DNA of 64,000 bases from Astropecten irregularis. Its lineage: Eukaryota; Echinodermata; Asteroidea; Paxillosida; Astropectinidae. Of this stretch, positions 40,368-52,466 are shown one piece after another. The DNA lies in assembly GCA_963971285.1 (NCBI GenBank), contig OZ020254.1, forward strand, positions 13,856,932-13,920,931. The letters run 5' to 3'. The notes under the pieces were generated by a model, which worked only from the letters and a program-made list of their open reading frames with translations, made no database searches and was not told the origin of the DNA. Every line of letters starts with the position of its first letter. Within the stretch, counting starts at the first letter, position 1. The position numbers were made by a program, and so were the translations under genes.

Positions 40368-41172
40368 ACAGGATTGATAACATACCCAAACGGAAACGCT
40401 CACAGATTTATGTACAATATTCAGGATATGAAGATGGTTCTGGTAAAAACATCCTGTTAAAATATTTCCGCCTGAAATTGTGTATTTATCCGGAAACTAG
40501 TAAAACAAAGACCGAAAACAGTTTTGATCTTGGGGTAAGATCAAAACCTATAAGAACAATTGGGTCAGGTTTTCGCTATTTCCTCGTGATCCAAAATGTC
40601 CGATTGAACTCAAATGGGAGACTTTTGGAGCGGTCTGTCGATAGAGGGCAGCAAACAATCAGTCTCCTGAAAACCTTTGTACACGCTTCAAGTACGGCGA
40701 TTGTCAAATAACTCTCCTAAAGACACAGTAAAATGCTGTGAACATTAAATTCATGACATTTCCAATTAACCTTTACCTTCACACTGCCACCCATCACAAT
40801 TATTATGCCTGAAAATACAACGTGAGGTGAAATTCTTATGTTTGGCGAGAAATAATGTGCCAATCGCCACAGATTCTGCATAACTTATTTGTTTGTTCGT
40901 GGGGAACTCATGTCCCCCTGCTACCACAACCGGGCACTGCACAGTATGTACAAGGCATTTTCATGCGCCTATTTTACGCCGGTTGTGTTTATGACAAATA
41001 TTCGTGCACAACTGAAGCAATGACAACAAAATCAACACGCGCCCTCTTGAGATTAACAATGGTTTATAGTCAAAAGTCTCCCGTTTTCACTGGTTTATTT
41101 TCATGTACATGTTCCATCAGACAAAGTGTGAGTGCAGTTCTGTGACCTTTACTAATCATGTATTATACCTTT
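40364..41172 (+). mobile_element. MITE-B copy interrupted by an insertion
   Basis: 5' part 40364-40615 ('gtacaggattgataacatacccaaac' to 'cgattgaactcaaat') and 3' part 41083-41172 ('gttttcactggtttattttcatgtacatg' to 'aatcatgtattatacctttat'). Together they make a nearly complete element around the 467-bp insert. Confidence 0.75.
40616..41082. mobile_element. DNA element with GGGAGACTTTTG termini, nested in MITE-B
   Basis: 467 bp bounded by GGGAGACTTTTG (40616) and CAAAAGTCTCCC (ending 41082). The insertion point is defined exactly by the interrupted host repeat. No coding sequence. Confidence 0.7.
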
Positions 41173-41722
41173 ATGCCCAAACAAACGATTTACCTCTTCC
41201 TCCACCCAGAGGCCAAACTGTTTGCCCTTATTTAGGTCTAACAGCAGGAGCTTAAACGAATATCGATCGAAAAGCCAATTTCTTCTTTTGTATTTTTGAT
41301 TGGAAATCGAACGAGGAGCATTGACCTTAGGGGAAAACTGACGACAGAGGGCGCGAATCCACTTTGTTACCCGTTTTCTGAAGGCAGTGGTCACTATTCA
41401 ACAATAGAGGTCGCCCCATTTTTGAATGAGAAAAAATACCTCGGGATGTTTTTGTGTACTTTTGGCTTAAATAACAGCAACTTAATCGTGATAATGTGCC
41501 CCGATGACACACGATTTCCCATTTTTCCTCTTACTCTGTGACAATTTATATTCAAAATGATTGTATTTTCCTTCATTCAATCACGACTTTCAAAGATATA
41601 AAAGACACAGCAACCAAAACGTTGCTACCAGCAACAACTTGACATCGCGCAACTTTGCATGTATTTCTTGACCAAAACAAATGAAAAGCATGACTCATTG
41701 ATTATAGTTTCAACAACAATAC

Positions 41723-41728
41723 TTTATT
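41723..41728 (-). promoter_or_regulatory. Polyadenylation signal for the 407-aa gene
   Basis: AATAAA on the minus strand, about 170 bp past the stop codon at 41900. Confidence 0.5.
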
Positions 41729-41899
41729 CAGTATGTACAGTACTGCGCTATAGGGCACCACTTAGCAATGTCTGACTTAGTATGCAAACTAACATATCGC
41801 ACAATGTCATCATTATATCATCGAACAGCATTTTCAAATCGTTTCATTACTATGGCGTCATTAGTGTGCGATTCAAGTTCAGTTCTGTGAAGCGATTGT

Positions 41900-43098
41900 T
41901 TAAGATAAGCTCTCCGTTTCTTCTTCTATACACGGCACGCAAAATTCAATACGTCGTTTCGTCGATTCCGTGTCTAATCGATTCCCCACGATAACACAAC
42001 TACCGAGCCACTGATCGACTAGCGTACTGCCGGGTCGATCATCCGGTATGGATGGTCCGGGCTGCAAGGACGGCAATTCTGGATTCGAAGAATCGTTATC
42101 GACTCTTTGACCGCTTTGTTTCCTATGCTGACGTGAGAGCTGATGCAGACCCATGACCATGGATCGTTCACGGTTCGTGCTATCACTGGAAGAGGAGCCA
42201 GACGACTCACTCATGGCACCGGGATCACTATTCGGTTTCGATTTCTGATTTTTCGAATTATTCGGTATATGCGTCAGAACGAGGAGCTTCTTAAACGACT
42301 GGATGTTTCCCTTCTCGAGTTCAACAGTTTGGGATGTAAGGGAATCGGTGGGATGCCCATTGTCTTTAACTAAGGATCGCATTCGGAGTAACTTGGAGTG
42401 ATATGTGGTTGTTCCTCGCCGTGGCGTACCTCTAGGTGTCACCTCTTGGACCGCAGCTGGTGAAGGCGATGAAACATACTCCCCAATGATCTCGGACAAG
42501 TAGTCGCTCTCGCAGTCCTTTAAGCTGTCGTTGGATTCCAAGCCGGTCTTTCGGGCTTGTGACGGCTGATGTCCGGAGCGGGATGACAGACTGATCGACG
42601 TCACGCTGAGTTCTCCGAGCGAGGCGACGCTGTTGCCTGCCGGGGAGCGAGTGCGTCGACCCGGTGGGAACGTCCGCTGGAACGCCGGCTGGGAGACCTT
42701 CGACTCCGTTGAGCAGTCTTCGCTCGACTTGGAATCGGTTTTCTCCGAGGGAGGACCGCTGCAGCTCAGCCTCATCCCTGAACATCCCGAGTCGTCACCG
42801 ACACCGCCAACCACATCCCTCGGTGTGGTGATGCTTGGATGGATGGCCTTCGCTCTTCCTTGGACACCGATGTCGAAGTCGACCGACTGACGGGGAAGGT
42901 CCTGTCCGATCCCGGGCAGTGATCCGGCACTCGAAGCCGACCTGGCAACGTCGGGCGTACCTCGGCTCGGTGACGGACTGGCGAAGAGTCTTTGTGAGTT
43001 CTGGAGGGTGATGAGACGGCCAGACGTCCTTGGAGTAGCTACACTCCTCGGAGGATAACTGGTCGAAGACCCTCCTCCAAGCCCCACAATACACAGAC
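41900..43098 (-). CDS. Main exon of the 407-aa gene
   Basis: 398 codons plus two leading bases. Upstream of 43098 the frame stays open for a short way into AT-rich intron, which is read-through. Confidence 0.75.
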
Positions 43099-45224
43099 CT
43101 ACAAACAAACAAACAAACATAATCGTTTTGTAATTGACAAGTTTCGTAAAAACAAGAATGACAGAAAACAAATTTGAATCCCATTTGTTGTTCTTTTCAA
43201 TCATACACGTGTTTCTGTCCAGGTTGGGTTCTTCATACCTTGTGATTTTAAAGGATCATACACCATCACACTTTTGACAGTGGACCATAGAAACACATCT
43301 ACTCTCGGCTTATCCATTATAAATTGGATGAATGCATATTAACTGGCCTTTCTGATTGCTATTAAGAGCGTAATCCTGCCCAGAAGCCCAGGTTAAAAAA
43401 CGATGTCAATTTATTTTTTCTTAACGCATGATTTACCGAAAATTGGCTTTCATGTGAGGTAACGCACGTAATCCATCATCAGTTAAATTACGGAGCAACA
43501 ACAAAGCAACAACGGCGCACCAATAACAACAACACCAAATCATTATACTCATCACAATTATTCAATATTCGTATACTGTGAAAAGCTTTTATCATTATTT
43601 CCCTTTATGATAAGAGTGCATAATTGAAGATAGAGCAAATTCATAACAGACGACTTCGTGGGAGACATATGGGCTGTTTCGTTGTGTAAACGGGAAGAGG
43701 GTTAACGGAGGGTGGAAAGTGTTCGGTTTGGTTGTTGGATGGAACTTGGGAGTATTAATTAACCTGAGTAATGGACGGGAGGTCTGCTTATTAAATCTGA
43801 AATCCGGGTCTCGTTCAAACTTGCTCAGGATGCTGGAACTTGGACAATGAAAGCGCGGCTGATGAATCACATAATTACAATACATGTGTATTTTGTTGTG
43901 ATGTTGGTCGGTATTCGTACCAGCCTCGGTATAGGAGACAAACTAGCTACATATAGTTTTCATTTCAGTGGCAAATCTATTGAGTATGTTCCCCTTTGAG
44001 AAATCCATTCGTAAAATGCCTCCGACCACTTCGTTGCGGCCTAATATTTTGATTGGGCTTACTAACTGAATTCTTATTTTGATTGGCTTTAGCCCATTTA
44101 AACCAGCCATGACCAGGGGTCAAATTCATAAAGCTGCTTAATCACAAAAGTCTTCCTTGAACAAATATGATTACGAACGAAATGTCCATGTGATGTTTAC
44201 TGCTTTTGGCTTGTATCGTCGGCCATTGGTTGCTGAGCATAACATTCACAAGGAGTTTTTGGCTGGCATACTAAAATATTTACCAAGTCTTTTGGTTCTT
44301 ATAAGCAAATTGTGGTGCTCAAGCAACTCTATGAAATTGGCTCCTGACATGTTATTTTATTTAAGTGACTGTAAGACCGAAGAACATATGAAGAAAAGAC
44401 AATGGACTTGTACACTTGTGGGAAACCAATGTTATTACGTATGGGGTCCATAATGCCCTCAGTGGGAATCGAACCGGGGCCTGGAAATAGACGGCAAGGA
44501 AAATACCGCTACGCCAACCTAACGGCACCATATGAGTCAAAATAAAAAGTATAGCAACATTCCCCCCTTCGGTAATAACATTTTTTTCCTTCAGTATGGA
44601 CACTGTCTACAGTAAGTACGGCTTGCATGTAACTCAACGTGCTCCGGACCTACAAACACTGTACTAAATAGTGTTTTATTTCATGTCAGTTTAATGTACA
44701 GGGTGCCCCACGCAACACTTTGTGGGGAGAACACTTATATGAAACTTAAACTGTTTATCATTTCAAGATTCAGATACAACCATGTCTTGGCTATCACCAT
44801 GTAGCCTAGTTTGAGCAAAATTAGACTGAAATTGAAAGAAAAAACTAAGACTGAATCACCCAACCTCAAAACCCAATATTCATCTTTCTTTCAATATACG
44901 TTATGTGTGTATTGATCACTTATTCTGGAATACTGCAAATTTGTTTTTAAGTGTACTCTTTCAATTGGTCATATTTTTGCCAATTTCTGCCCGATTTTGC
45001 TAACACTCTACATGGTGATAGCCAAGACATGGTTAGACAGTTTAATGTTTACATAATGGTTCCCGACACAGTGTTGCATTTTTTCCGGGACACCCTGTAT
45101 AGTAACAAAGTTATCAATGAGCTTACCACTTAACCAGTGTTATACCATTTGCCTGAACTGACCGTGTTTTGCCGCGGATAGTTTAACAGCAGAACTTACC
45201 ATGAGAGTGCTTCTTCCAATGCAT
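41900..45224 (-). CDS. Unidentified Ser/Pro-rich 407-aa protein (two exons)
   Basis: The long exon (43098-41900) follows the acceptor gtttgtttgtttgtag and ends at TAG/TAA-type stop 41900, with AATAAA 170 bp further on. Its first two bases need one base from upstream. A short exon at 45224-45200 supplies it: ATG, eight codons (MHWKKHSH) and G before a consensus gtaagt donor, giving MHWKKHSHGLCIVGLGGG. The phase match makes the join likely but it is unproven. The protein is Ser/Thr/Pro/Gly-rich (residues 10-270) with many RS/TP pairs, a Ser run near residue 320, then TLVDQWLGSCVIVG (Trp372) and KRRIEFCVPCIEEE at the end. RIEF fits the general RVxF docking form for protein phosphatase 1, a weak motif. 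No known domain. The intron of 2.1 kb holds a CAGGGTG-ended transposon and a SINE-like head. Confidence 0.65.
44118..44352. mobile_element. MITE of the GGGGTCAAATTCAT family
   Basis: Begins aggggtcaaattcataaagctgc and ends 'ctatgaaattggctcctg'. The core, 'tgatgtttactgcttttggcttgtat' and 'gttgctgagcataacattcacaag', is shared with 47.28-47.36 kb. Confidence 0.65.
44440..44535 (-). repeat. tRNA-like SINE head (reverse)
   Basis: The minus strand reads 'ggttggcgtagcggtatttt' and 'ccccggttcgattccc', in tRNA-like order, ending 'actgagggca'. A fragment 'acggcaccatatg' also occurs at 50.15 kb. Probably a SINE head. Confidence 0.45.
44699..45097. mobile_element. CAGGGTG-ended mariner-like MITE
   Basis: Ends CAGGGTGCCCC and GGGACACCCTG with TA on both sides (44697 and 45098). 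Inner arms match: 'catgtcttggctatcaccatgtag' against 'ctacatggtgatagccaagacatg'. About 400 bp, non-coding. Confidence 0.75.
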
Positions 45225-46084
45225 GGTTTAATACGCCGTTCCTCTTATATGAAACTTTCCAGTGAACAAGAATGAAGATGTTAAAGACTAAGAAGTCCAC
45301 AGAGTGCTCCTTGGGCCTTCAGCATGCCCCACATACATCTTCCAAGACACCTTAGAGACGGTCTGAGAGTCTGGTGTGTATAACGGTGAGATTACCATCA
45401 CTAGATAGAAACATCGTCACTGCTACTAAGGACTTATCGATCAGAAACACACTTCGATCATTTCGGAGCTTCTTTTGTGTCCTCCGTCCGTACCTCTCTT
45501 CCTTTCTCTTGGAGATAACTTCGTTTGGATCGGATTATGGACCAGACAGTAGGCTAACAACCTCGGACAATGCTGACAAAGGCTCTTGTTTTGGTACACC
45601 GCCATCAACCCATCGATGGCTACTTCCTATAAGACATTCATTCATCTTCCTTTGTTTATTTCCTCCCCCAGTGGGATGGGAGGGGCTTCTTCTTGAAATG
45701 CTTCGAATGTTTGATAACCATCGAACTTGATGAACAGTTGAAAAGACATTTCCCTCCAATATTATGACAATTTGTGATTTTAGTCCGGTTTTTATACGTT
45801 CCTCTCTCGAGGAGTTCTATAAGCTAAAACTCGAAAGTTCCACAGGGTAGTCAAAAACTGAGATACTTCGGGTAGGCCCATGACACTGGGAAGGGTTTTC
45901 CTCTTAGGGAAATTATTTGCATCGATGATGTTACAGCTAAGTAAGGTCTATCTTTCTTCTTTGGCCTTTAGCAAATCCCGATTCAAGCTGGCGATACCCG
46001 CTTTTTAGCGAAGCAGTTTTATTCGATAAGTTAAATCTATAGTGATGGCCACCTCAATCATTGACACCAATATTGTACTACATG

Positions 46085-46230
46085 TATAACAAAATTTTTC
46101 TTGTTGAAATAATAATAAGTTAAATAATAAGTTAACATTTATATAGCACCCATCCATGATAAAATCGTGCTCCAGGGCGCTTTCCATAAAAGTTGACACT
46201 GGATAAAACATTAAAAATACTTTAACATTA
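46085..46230. repeat. SINE-derived fragment
   Basis: 'aacatttatatagcacccatcc' and 'gtgctccagggcgctttcc', the form of the '(t)atatagcgcc' tail seen in the SINE at 21.56 kb, flanked by AT-rich triplet runs. Confidence 0.4.
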
Positions 46231-46777
46231 AACTAAGTAAAACAAAATATTTAAAAAAGTAATAATAATAATTAACAATTATAAAATGTTTAAAAATATG
46301 ATACAAGTTACATTAGAAACCCTTACAATATGTCATTACCCGGAATAGGAAATCTGATAATGTCCTGGAAATTTTAACAAGAAAATTCAGAAGAGTATTG
46401 CTTGGAGTAGCAGGATATAGGCCATCATGATTCCTTATATACATTTTCCACTCATTTGATCATACTAGGTTGAGGCAACATACTACAAAATATTGCTTTT
46501 TATAGCACCGAATAAAAGGAAGATTATTGTATCATAATGTTTGTTGAGTTGTTAGTACATTGTAGGGATGACCTCTGTGGTTGAGTCCGATCACGTACCA
46601 TGGACATGATCGAGTTGGTCCTAATCCTCTCAGATAATCCAGGGATTAGAGAAGGCAACAATAAGCAGGATCGATCATTGTAAGGATTATCAAATGAGAT
46701 CAATACTCCCCCTCTTGCCAATAAAATGGACGTGTGGTGGCGCTACACCATCACTTTCGCCAAGCATTAATTCAAGG

Positions 46778-47000
46778 GCCCTTTTCCAAACCTCGGCTCC
46801 GGCTCCGGCTCAGGCTCCGGCGCTGTCATCCATATGCTGGAAATGTAGGTTGTTGCTTTTCATTGAAGCTGAATCTCTGTTTTCTTGTTCAAAATAGAGT
46901 ATCTACTTCCAATCCGTAACCAAAAGCCTCTATTTTGATACCTGTTATTCAAAAATGGAGTCACGATATGGAGCCGAAACCGGAGCCGGAGCCGAGCCCC
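46778..47000. mobile_element. GGCTCC-ended MITE
   Basis: Left gggcccttttccaaacctcggctc then (ggctcc)n; right 'ccggagccggagccgag'. The core is identical in order to the 34.25-kb copy. Confidence 0.75.
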
Positions 47001-47039
47001 AGCGAATTCTATGAATATTTAGTAAGATTTCTTTTAAGA

Positions 47040-47460
47040 GCCTGGGGCTAATTTCATATAGAGCTGCTATTAAATTCGTATGGAAAGTCCTCTCTGATTA
47101 AGACGGGTTTATCAACTAAATTTTCTTTGGACGTTCATTGCTTTTGATTGGTATTCTGCTACTGCTTACTCAGCTTAGCATTCACATGGAGATTGAACTG
47201 AAAACCTTCTTAAACACTAAATTTGCTTAAGCATGAAAAGCACTCCAGTTGCCGGTCAAACAGGATTACCAACCAAATGTCTACGTGATGTTAAATGCTT
47301 TTGACTTGTATTCAGCCATTGTTTGCTGAGCATAACATTCACAAGCAGTTTGGGCTGATTTTATTCATACCAAGGTTCAGTTTGGTGCTTAAGCAAGTTT
47401 TGGTGCTTAAGCAAGTTTTGGTGCTTAAGTAATTTAAGGAATTTGACGCTTGATTCTATT
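47040..47460. repeat. Degenerate GGGGCTAATTTCAT-family element
   Basis: Begins 'ctggggctaatttcatatagagctgct'. Contains 'ttgtttgctgagcataacattcacaagcag' and three 'tggtgcttaagcaagttt' units (47376-47425). Confidence 0.5.
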
Positions 47461-47831
47461 TAGCGAGTACCATACCCTAACCCTAACCCAGTTGTCTTGG
47501 CATTGAATTCAAGATCTGATGCAGTGAACTCCACATGTTGTGGGTTCGAGCCCAGCTATATCTTCGGTATGTTTGTGTTCCTAACTAAGGGAGCATTTGC
47601 AAGGCCTCCCAATTTTTTTTATTTAGTTTGAGACAGAAAATGGACTCAACAGTTCGTAAACAGTGCAAACAGTCACCATGGGAACTCTTGGTTCATCAGA
47701 TGCTGGGTTTTTCAAGGAAATCAAGATTTAGTGTCTGTTTTAGTAATCCCCTGTCACTCAAGGTATGAAGATGGTGCTGGTAGAAACATACCGTTAAAAA
47801 TTTCCACCTAAAACGCTGTATTTATCCAGAA

Positions 47832-47989
47832 AAAAAAATAAATGTAAATATTTCATAAATTGAGTGTACATGTACATAATATTTATTTATTCAGTCATTA
47901 TTTTATGTTCTTTAAATATCTCCCCTGTAATTGGCATTGTATTGCTGTTGGATGAGATTAATAAATAGAAATAGAAATAGAAATAGAAA
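47832..47989 (+). mobile_element. LINE 3' tail inserted in MITE-B
   Basis: 'tcccctgtaattggcattg' then 'aataaatagaaatagaaatag', a terminal short repeat. The host sequence 'tatttatccagaaa / ttagtaaaac' resumes immediately after. Related to the trailer at 3.9-4.04 kb. Confidence 0.6.
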
Positions 47990-48176
47990 TTAGTAAAACA
48001 AAGACCGAAAACAGTTTTATCTCGGGGTAAGATCAAAACCATTCTTCATGTTTTATAAGAAAAATTGAGTCAGGTTTTCGCTATTTTCTCGTGACTCAGA
48101 TGTCTGATTGAGCCTCAAATGTTCACAGGTTTATTATTTCATGTACATGTTTGATCAGACAAAGTATGAGTGCAGT

Positions 48177-48363
48177 CCAGTGGCGCACCCAAGAGCTCCC
48201 CCCCCCCCCCCCCTTTAGAGGGTCCCTGGAAAAAAATGGGGGAGAGGGAAAAGGAGAGGAGGAGGAGATGGGGGGGGGGAGTCACAAAATGTTTGTTGGG
48301 CGTTTTGTGGAAGACAAGTTTTCTTTGAGCCCCCTTAAGAAAAAATCCTGAGTGCGCCGATGG
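48177..48363. mobile_element. GGCGCACCC-ended insertion in MITE-B
   Basis: Begins 'ccagtggcgcacccaagagctcc', contains C-, G- and purine-rich runs and ends 'gagtgcgccgatgg'. The host 'gtgctgtcctgtgacc' follows. The ends are weakly inverted (ggcgcac / gtgcgcc). Confidence 0.5.
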
Positions 48364-48569
48364 TGCTGTCCTGTGACCTTTTAATACCAATCATGTATTA
48401 ATCACCTTTAAGGAAGACACTTTGTAACTTCTTGCTTTTATCTCTATACAGTATGGGTACCTACGAGCTAAAAAAAATGGGGACATTGTGTTTGTATTAA
48501 TCAATGACAGCATTTTTACAGTTAACTTTATTCTCTGGGAGTCTGCTGAGATGCCATGATGTGCTATGC

Positions 48570-48822
48570 TGGGGCTAATTTCATAGAGATGCTTAGCACA
48601 GCAAAATTGCTTAGCACAAAAATGGCTTGCCAAATAAAACAAACGACCATTGAAACTTCGATTTGATATTCATGCATGGTCAGCAAACAAGAGCCAAAGA
48701 ACAATTGCAAGTGATACACAACACATGGAAATTTGGTTGTTAATCCTGTTTTTATTAAGACAATAATGTCATGCTTAGCAATTTTCTGTGCTAAGCGGCT
48801 GAATGAAATTGGCCCTAGATTG
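48570..48822. mobile_element. GGGGCTAATTTCAT-family MITE, full length
   Basis: Inverted ends 'ggggctaatttcat' and 'atgaaattggccc'. The body matches 17.89-18.11 kb in GOT1 intron 4. Confidence 0.75.
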
Positions 48823-49152
48823 CTAGACGGGTTATTAAGATTTACAACCTCCCCTTGGACCCCATTCCTAGTCTATGTGATAGACGCACTCGCCGTACAT
48901 GGAGTAGATCGGTTGATACTCCATCAATTCCTAGACAGTAGTTGAGAATTTAATGATATAATTGTTTATTAGGTGTACTCAAATTATCAGTTTGTTTGAA
49001 TGATTGATAAATTTTATCCGGGGTGCTGCTCTAATACAATATCAATATTTGGAAGGTTACGTAACATTGCCTAGGATTTTCCCTCTGGTCACCCACTCCG
49101 GTCCCTTCTCGCCTGCTCTTCACCTCAAAATGCGGGACAGCATTGATTGTCC

Positions 49153-49487
49153 TTAAAGATAGTATCATACTTTGGTAGCATACCAAAACAGAAATCTTCA
49201 CACATTTACCTATAACTTACAGGGTACAAAGATGGTGATGGTAGAAACATTTCAGGCAGAACATTATGTTCTGCCTGAAATTTATCCAGAAAAGAGTAAA
49301 ACCAGTAACTAAAAACAATTTTGATCTTTTAAAAATACCGTGAGCGCTTTTCACTGTTTTCTCAAAAAGTGGGCACCGTGTGGGACTGAAATGTTCACAG
49401 ATGACTGTTACTGTATCTTCCTTGATATTGTTGCCCATGAATCTGCATTTTCTTTGACAAAAACCAAAGTATGATATTACCTTTAAA
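49153..49487 (+). mobile_element. MITE-A copy
   Basis: Left ttaaagatagtatcatactttgg, right accaaagtatgatattaccttta. Core 'aaaaagtgggcaccgtgtggg'. Confidence 0.85.
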
Positions 49488-50539
49488 TCAGGTGTATCCT
49501 CGTTTTTCTGAAAGGATGTAGTGAGAAGGGTTATTTTTGAGGCAGGACACATCCCACGACGTCTAACGTTCCGCTGACCAACCCAGCCCGGAGTGTCTGT
49601 TCAACGAACAAATCCAAATCTTATAACTGCAATTGAAGCTTGTAGCTAATCAAAATGTTTCACCATTTCACAAAAAACATGCACATGTTTGTTTCATATA
49701 CCTTATGTGGACTTTCCTTTGTTCTCATGTACTGACCAAATGGACAACTTCAAACCATTGGTATTTGAACTGTACCCATTTTTCATGACGAACTTGGACC
49801 GAATATCCCTGGAATGATAAACTTCAATTTGCGACAGATAAAGACACTTTGTAAAGTCCTCCATTTAACCTTTTGGACACAAAAACATTATGTGGACGTT
49901 CGAGTCCACACAACGTCTTGGGACTCTGCATTATCTGGACGTCCCTTGTCGTGAAGTCCGCAGTCTGTATAAAATGCTACTCCTGTGGCACTCTGGGCAA
50001 AATTCAGTTTGAGACCGGGAGTGTTGGTGCTTCTTGGTCAAAACTATACTAGGTGATTATTCGTGAAGACAGCTGATAATATCTAGGCAAGAATCCATCT
50101 ATGTCTTTCAGTGTGTACTTGTGTGGTAATTATACAAAATGCTTGCACGACAACGGCACCATATGTCGATAATAAATAATCATCTTGATAGTCATAACAA
50201 AGTTTAATGTGTTTTATGGGTCTCGGGGAGGTTGGGGTATTTCCCGAATGAAATCCCGTGTCCGTTGAAGAATAATACCGGAATGGTTCGGCGCACTCTT
50301 TTAGGGCATGAGGGTTGAATCAATTTGAATGGCTCAACCTCCCCCCTCGGTACCATTCAGGGGGGCTGTGTGCCTATACGTACTACTGTCCTACTCTCAG
50401 CAAGTTGAGTTGTGTCCACACATGATTTGTGAACAGGAAGACAGAAATAAACTTGAATGTGCTATGCTAAAAGCGGTATGTGAGTGGTTCATGGCTTCTG
50501 ACTGGCAAATGAACATAGATCCAATAACAATAGATAACC

Positions 50540-50625
50540 AATATAGGGCTGGATAGTTCAGTTGGTAAGAGCACTGTACGGTATTAAGGGGGTCGCAGGT
50601 TCGAATCCCGTTCCAGTCAATGTTT
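50540..50625 (+). repeat. tRNA-like sequence (probable SINE head)
   Basis: 'ggctggatagttcagttggtaagagc' and 'caggttcgaatcccgttccagtca' give a seven-pair acceptor stem (ggctgga/tccagtc), a D-arm and a T-arm. The middle cannot form a five-pair anticodon stem, so a functional tRNA is unlikely. Confidence 0.5.
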
Positions 50626-50659
50626 TTCTCGGTTCATCTTTTCACGACGTTTTCCCTTG

Positions 50660-50880
50660 TGGGGTGCCGTGGCCAGCCAGCCAGCCATGGGCTAATGGTG
50701 CTTGCATCCTTGGGCAAGACGCTTTGTCACACATTGCTCCTCTTCACCCAGGAGTAACTGGACACTATAGTATAGAGACGACTTTGTGACGCATTTGTGC
50801 GCTTATACATGTAGCAGACGGAGCTGTATAGCCTACTCCCCGGGAAGTTGAGATGGTTTCAGGGATGTTAACAATGACCA
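50660..50880 (+). mobile_element. tRNA-derived SINE, 5'-truncated
   Basis: 'catgggctaatggtgcttgc', 'ccttgggcaagacgctttgtc', 'cttcacccaggagtaac', ending 'ccccgggaagttgagatggtttcagg'. Same family as 21.56 and 22.63 kb. Confidence 0.75.
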
Positions 50881-51026
50881 GGGACATTGTGCAGTAGAAT
50901 ATTTAGTTTCTGCGCTCGTTATTATTTGATAATTGTGAACAATTCTCACGACTTGTTTGATAACGCAATGCGCTACATCATACTCCCATACATGCATAAT
51001 TATGAGGGGGTCTGAAGTGTTGTACA

Positions 51027-51235
51027 TGCATCACTCGTACTCGAGTACTTTGTTTCGTACACGTACTCATGGAAATGTACTCGTATTTACAACTACTGTA
51101 CAAGAAAGAAAACATGTATTCTTACTCGTACCCTCATACTCATGACAAAGTACTCATACTCGTACACATGCTCGTGCTCATTGCAAAGTACTAGTCCTAC
51201 TCGTACCCGTACCGTACTCATCAAAAGGTACTCCA
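51027..51235 (+). repeat. Degenerate TACTCG/TACTCA repeat
   Basis: Many 'gtactcgta' and 'gtactcatgg/gacaaagtact' units over 200 bp; irregular period. Confidence 0.6.
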
Positions 51236-51931
51236 CCACAACTAAATACTTGTCTGGACTGAATAGATGTCATAATTCATGCTATGGTCCCTTTAAACCA
51301 AACGAATCTTACTCCGATGCATGAGGTTTGCAGTCTGAGTTGGTAATTGCTCTGTACATTTCATGACTTTTAGCATCATTAGTCGCAAGCAGGGGGTCGC
51401 ATTGCTAGAAATAGAAGGACATAATACAAATGATGACAACGAATTATTGGTTTTCAATGTTTGGCATTAAGGGATACCGTTTATATCCGAGTTACTCATT
51501 AACCTTCTGCCATGTGAAATCAAGCCATTTAGAATGCACTGCTATGGGTCGACTAACACCAGCACATTCCATGTTTTCAAAACTATTAATACTCTCTGAT
51601 CAGGTACCTGATAAATTGATTAAGAGCTATTGGTCTTTGTTGATTCTGATAGCGGAGAAGGGTGAGCAAATATGATAAGGTTCGTTGACGAAGAGTGACA
51701 AAGTGCACGATGCGTTAGTCCTTGCCCCCAAATGGCTTGAAATTCACAGGTATAATCATACACTGAACATGCTTAAGTTTTACTGATATTTAAGCATTTT
51801 CTTTAGGCACTTTACCAAATAATAACACCGTGTTCAGTCATGACAAATTGTGTCTTTTATAACATATCGTGTGTGTTTATTGAAATGTGTAGTTTTAAAG
51901 GCGGGGATTGGGTAGCCCCGCCCTCAGCGTC

Positions 51932-52312
51932 CCTTAAAGGTACTATCATACTTTGGTGGCACATCGAAGCAGAAATCTTCACAGATTTACCCATTACTTA
52001 TAATACAGGGTATATAAAGATGGTAATTGTAGAAAAATTTCGTTCAAGTTCTACTGCCCAAAAAGATGCATTTATCAAGAAAAGAGTCAAACTAATGACA
52101 AATTTGATCTTTAAAAGATCAAAAATAACGGTGAAAAGATTTTTAAAAGAAAAATACCATTGGCATGCATTGTCACTGTTTTCTCGGAATTTAGAGATCG
52201 TATGGGACTGGAATAGAAATTTCACAGATGACTGTTGCTGTATCTTTCTTGATATTTTGCTCATGAATTTCCATTTCTTTGACAAAACCAAAGTATAATA
52301 TTACCTTTAAAC
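51932..52312 (+). mobile_element. MITE-A copy
   Basis: Left cttaaaggtactatcatactttgg, right accaaagtataatattaccttta. The full core is present. It lies 150 bp past the stop codon of the 339-aa gene on the other strand. Confidence 0.85.
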
Positions 52313-52466
52313 CATTTACACAAAAATCACAGATTTACACTGATCACAGAGAGAATGTGGACAATAATAAATAATATATCTTTTTACAACCGATGGCGGG
52401 TAGAGTCAGACACTAGCATTTTGGAGGTCGAGTGTTCGAATCCCACCTTGATGAAGGAACCCATAT

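Larger units (their letters stand above)
43099..45199 (-). other. Proposed intron of the 407-aa gene
   Basis: Donor gtaagt at 45199, acceptor tttgtag at 43099. Besides the repeats listed, 43.2-44.1 kb is AT-rich and holds a 96-codon minus frame (43885-43595) that I do not consider coding. Confidence 0.55.
47587..48411 (+). mobile_element. MITE-B copy with two nested insertions
   Basis: The 5' end is the long variant shared with 10.28 kb ('gggagcatttgcaaggcctcc', 'agttcgtaaacagt'). The 3' end is 'accaatcatgtattaatcaccttta'. It is interrupted at about 47832 (LINE tail) and at about 48177 (C/G-rich element). Confidence 0.8.
45225..52466. other. Intergenic, repeat-rich
   Basis: No supported gene. 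45.3-46.0 kb and 49.5-50.3 kb look single copy, with only short opposing frames. 51.25-51.9 kb is unremarkable. The remainder is repeats listed separately. Confidence 0.5.

Noticed and set aside
50540-50625. Functional tRNA gene
   Set aside because: Acceptor, D- and T-arms are present but no anticodon stem forms; related heads recur with SINE bodies.
51840-52298. 152-codon plus-strand frame
   Set aside because: Falls almost wholly within a MITE-A copy; the same frame is broken in other copies.
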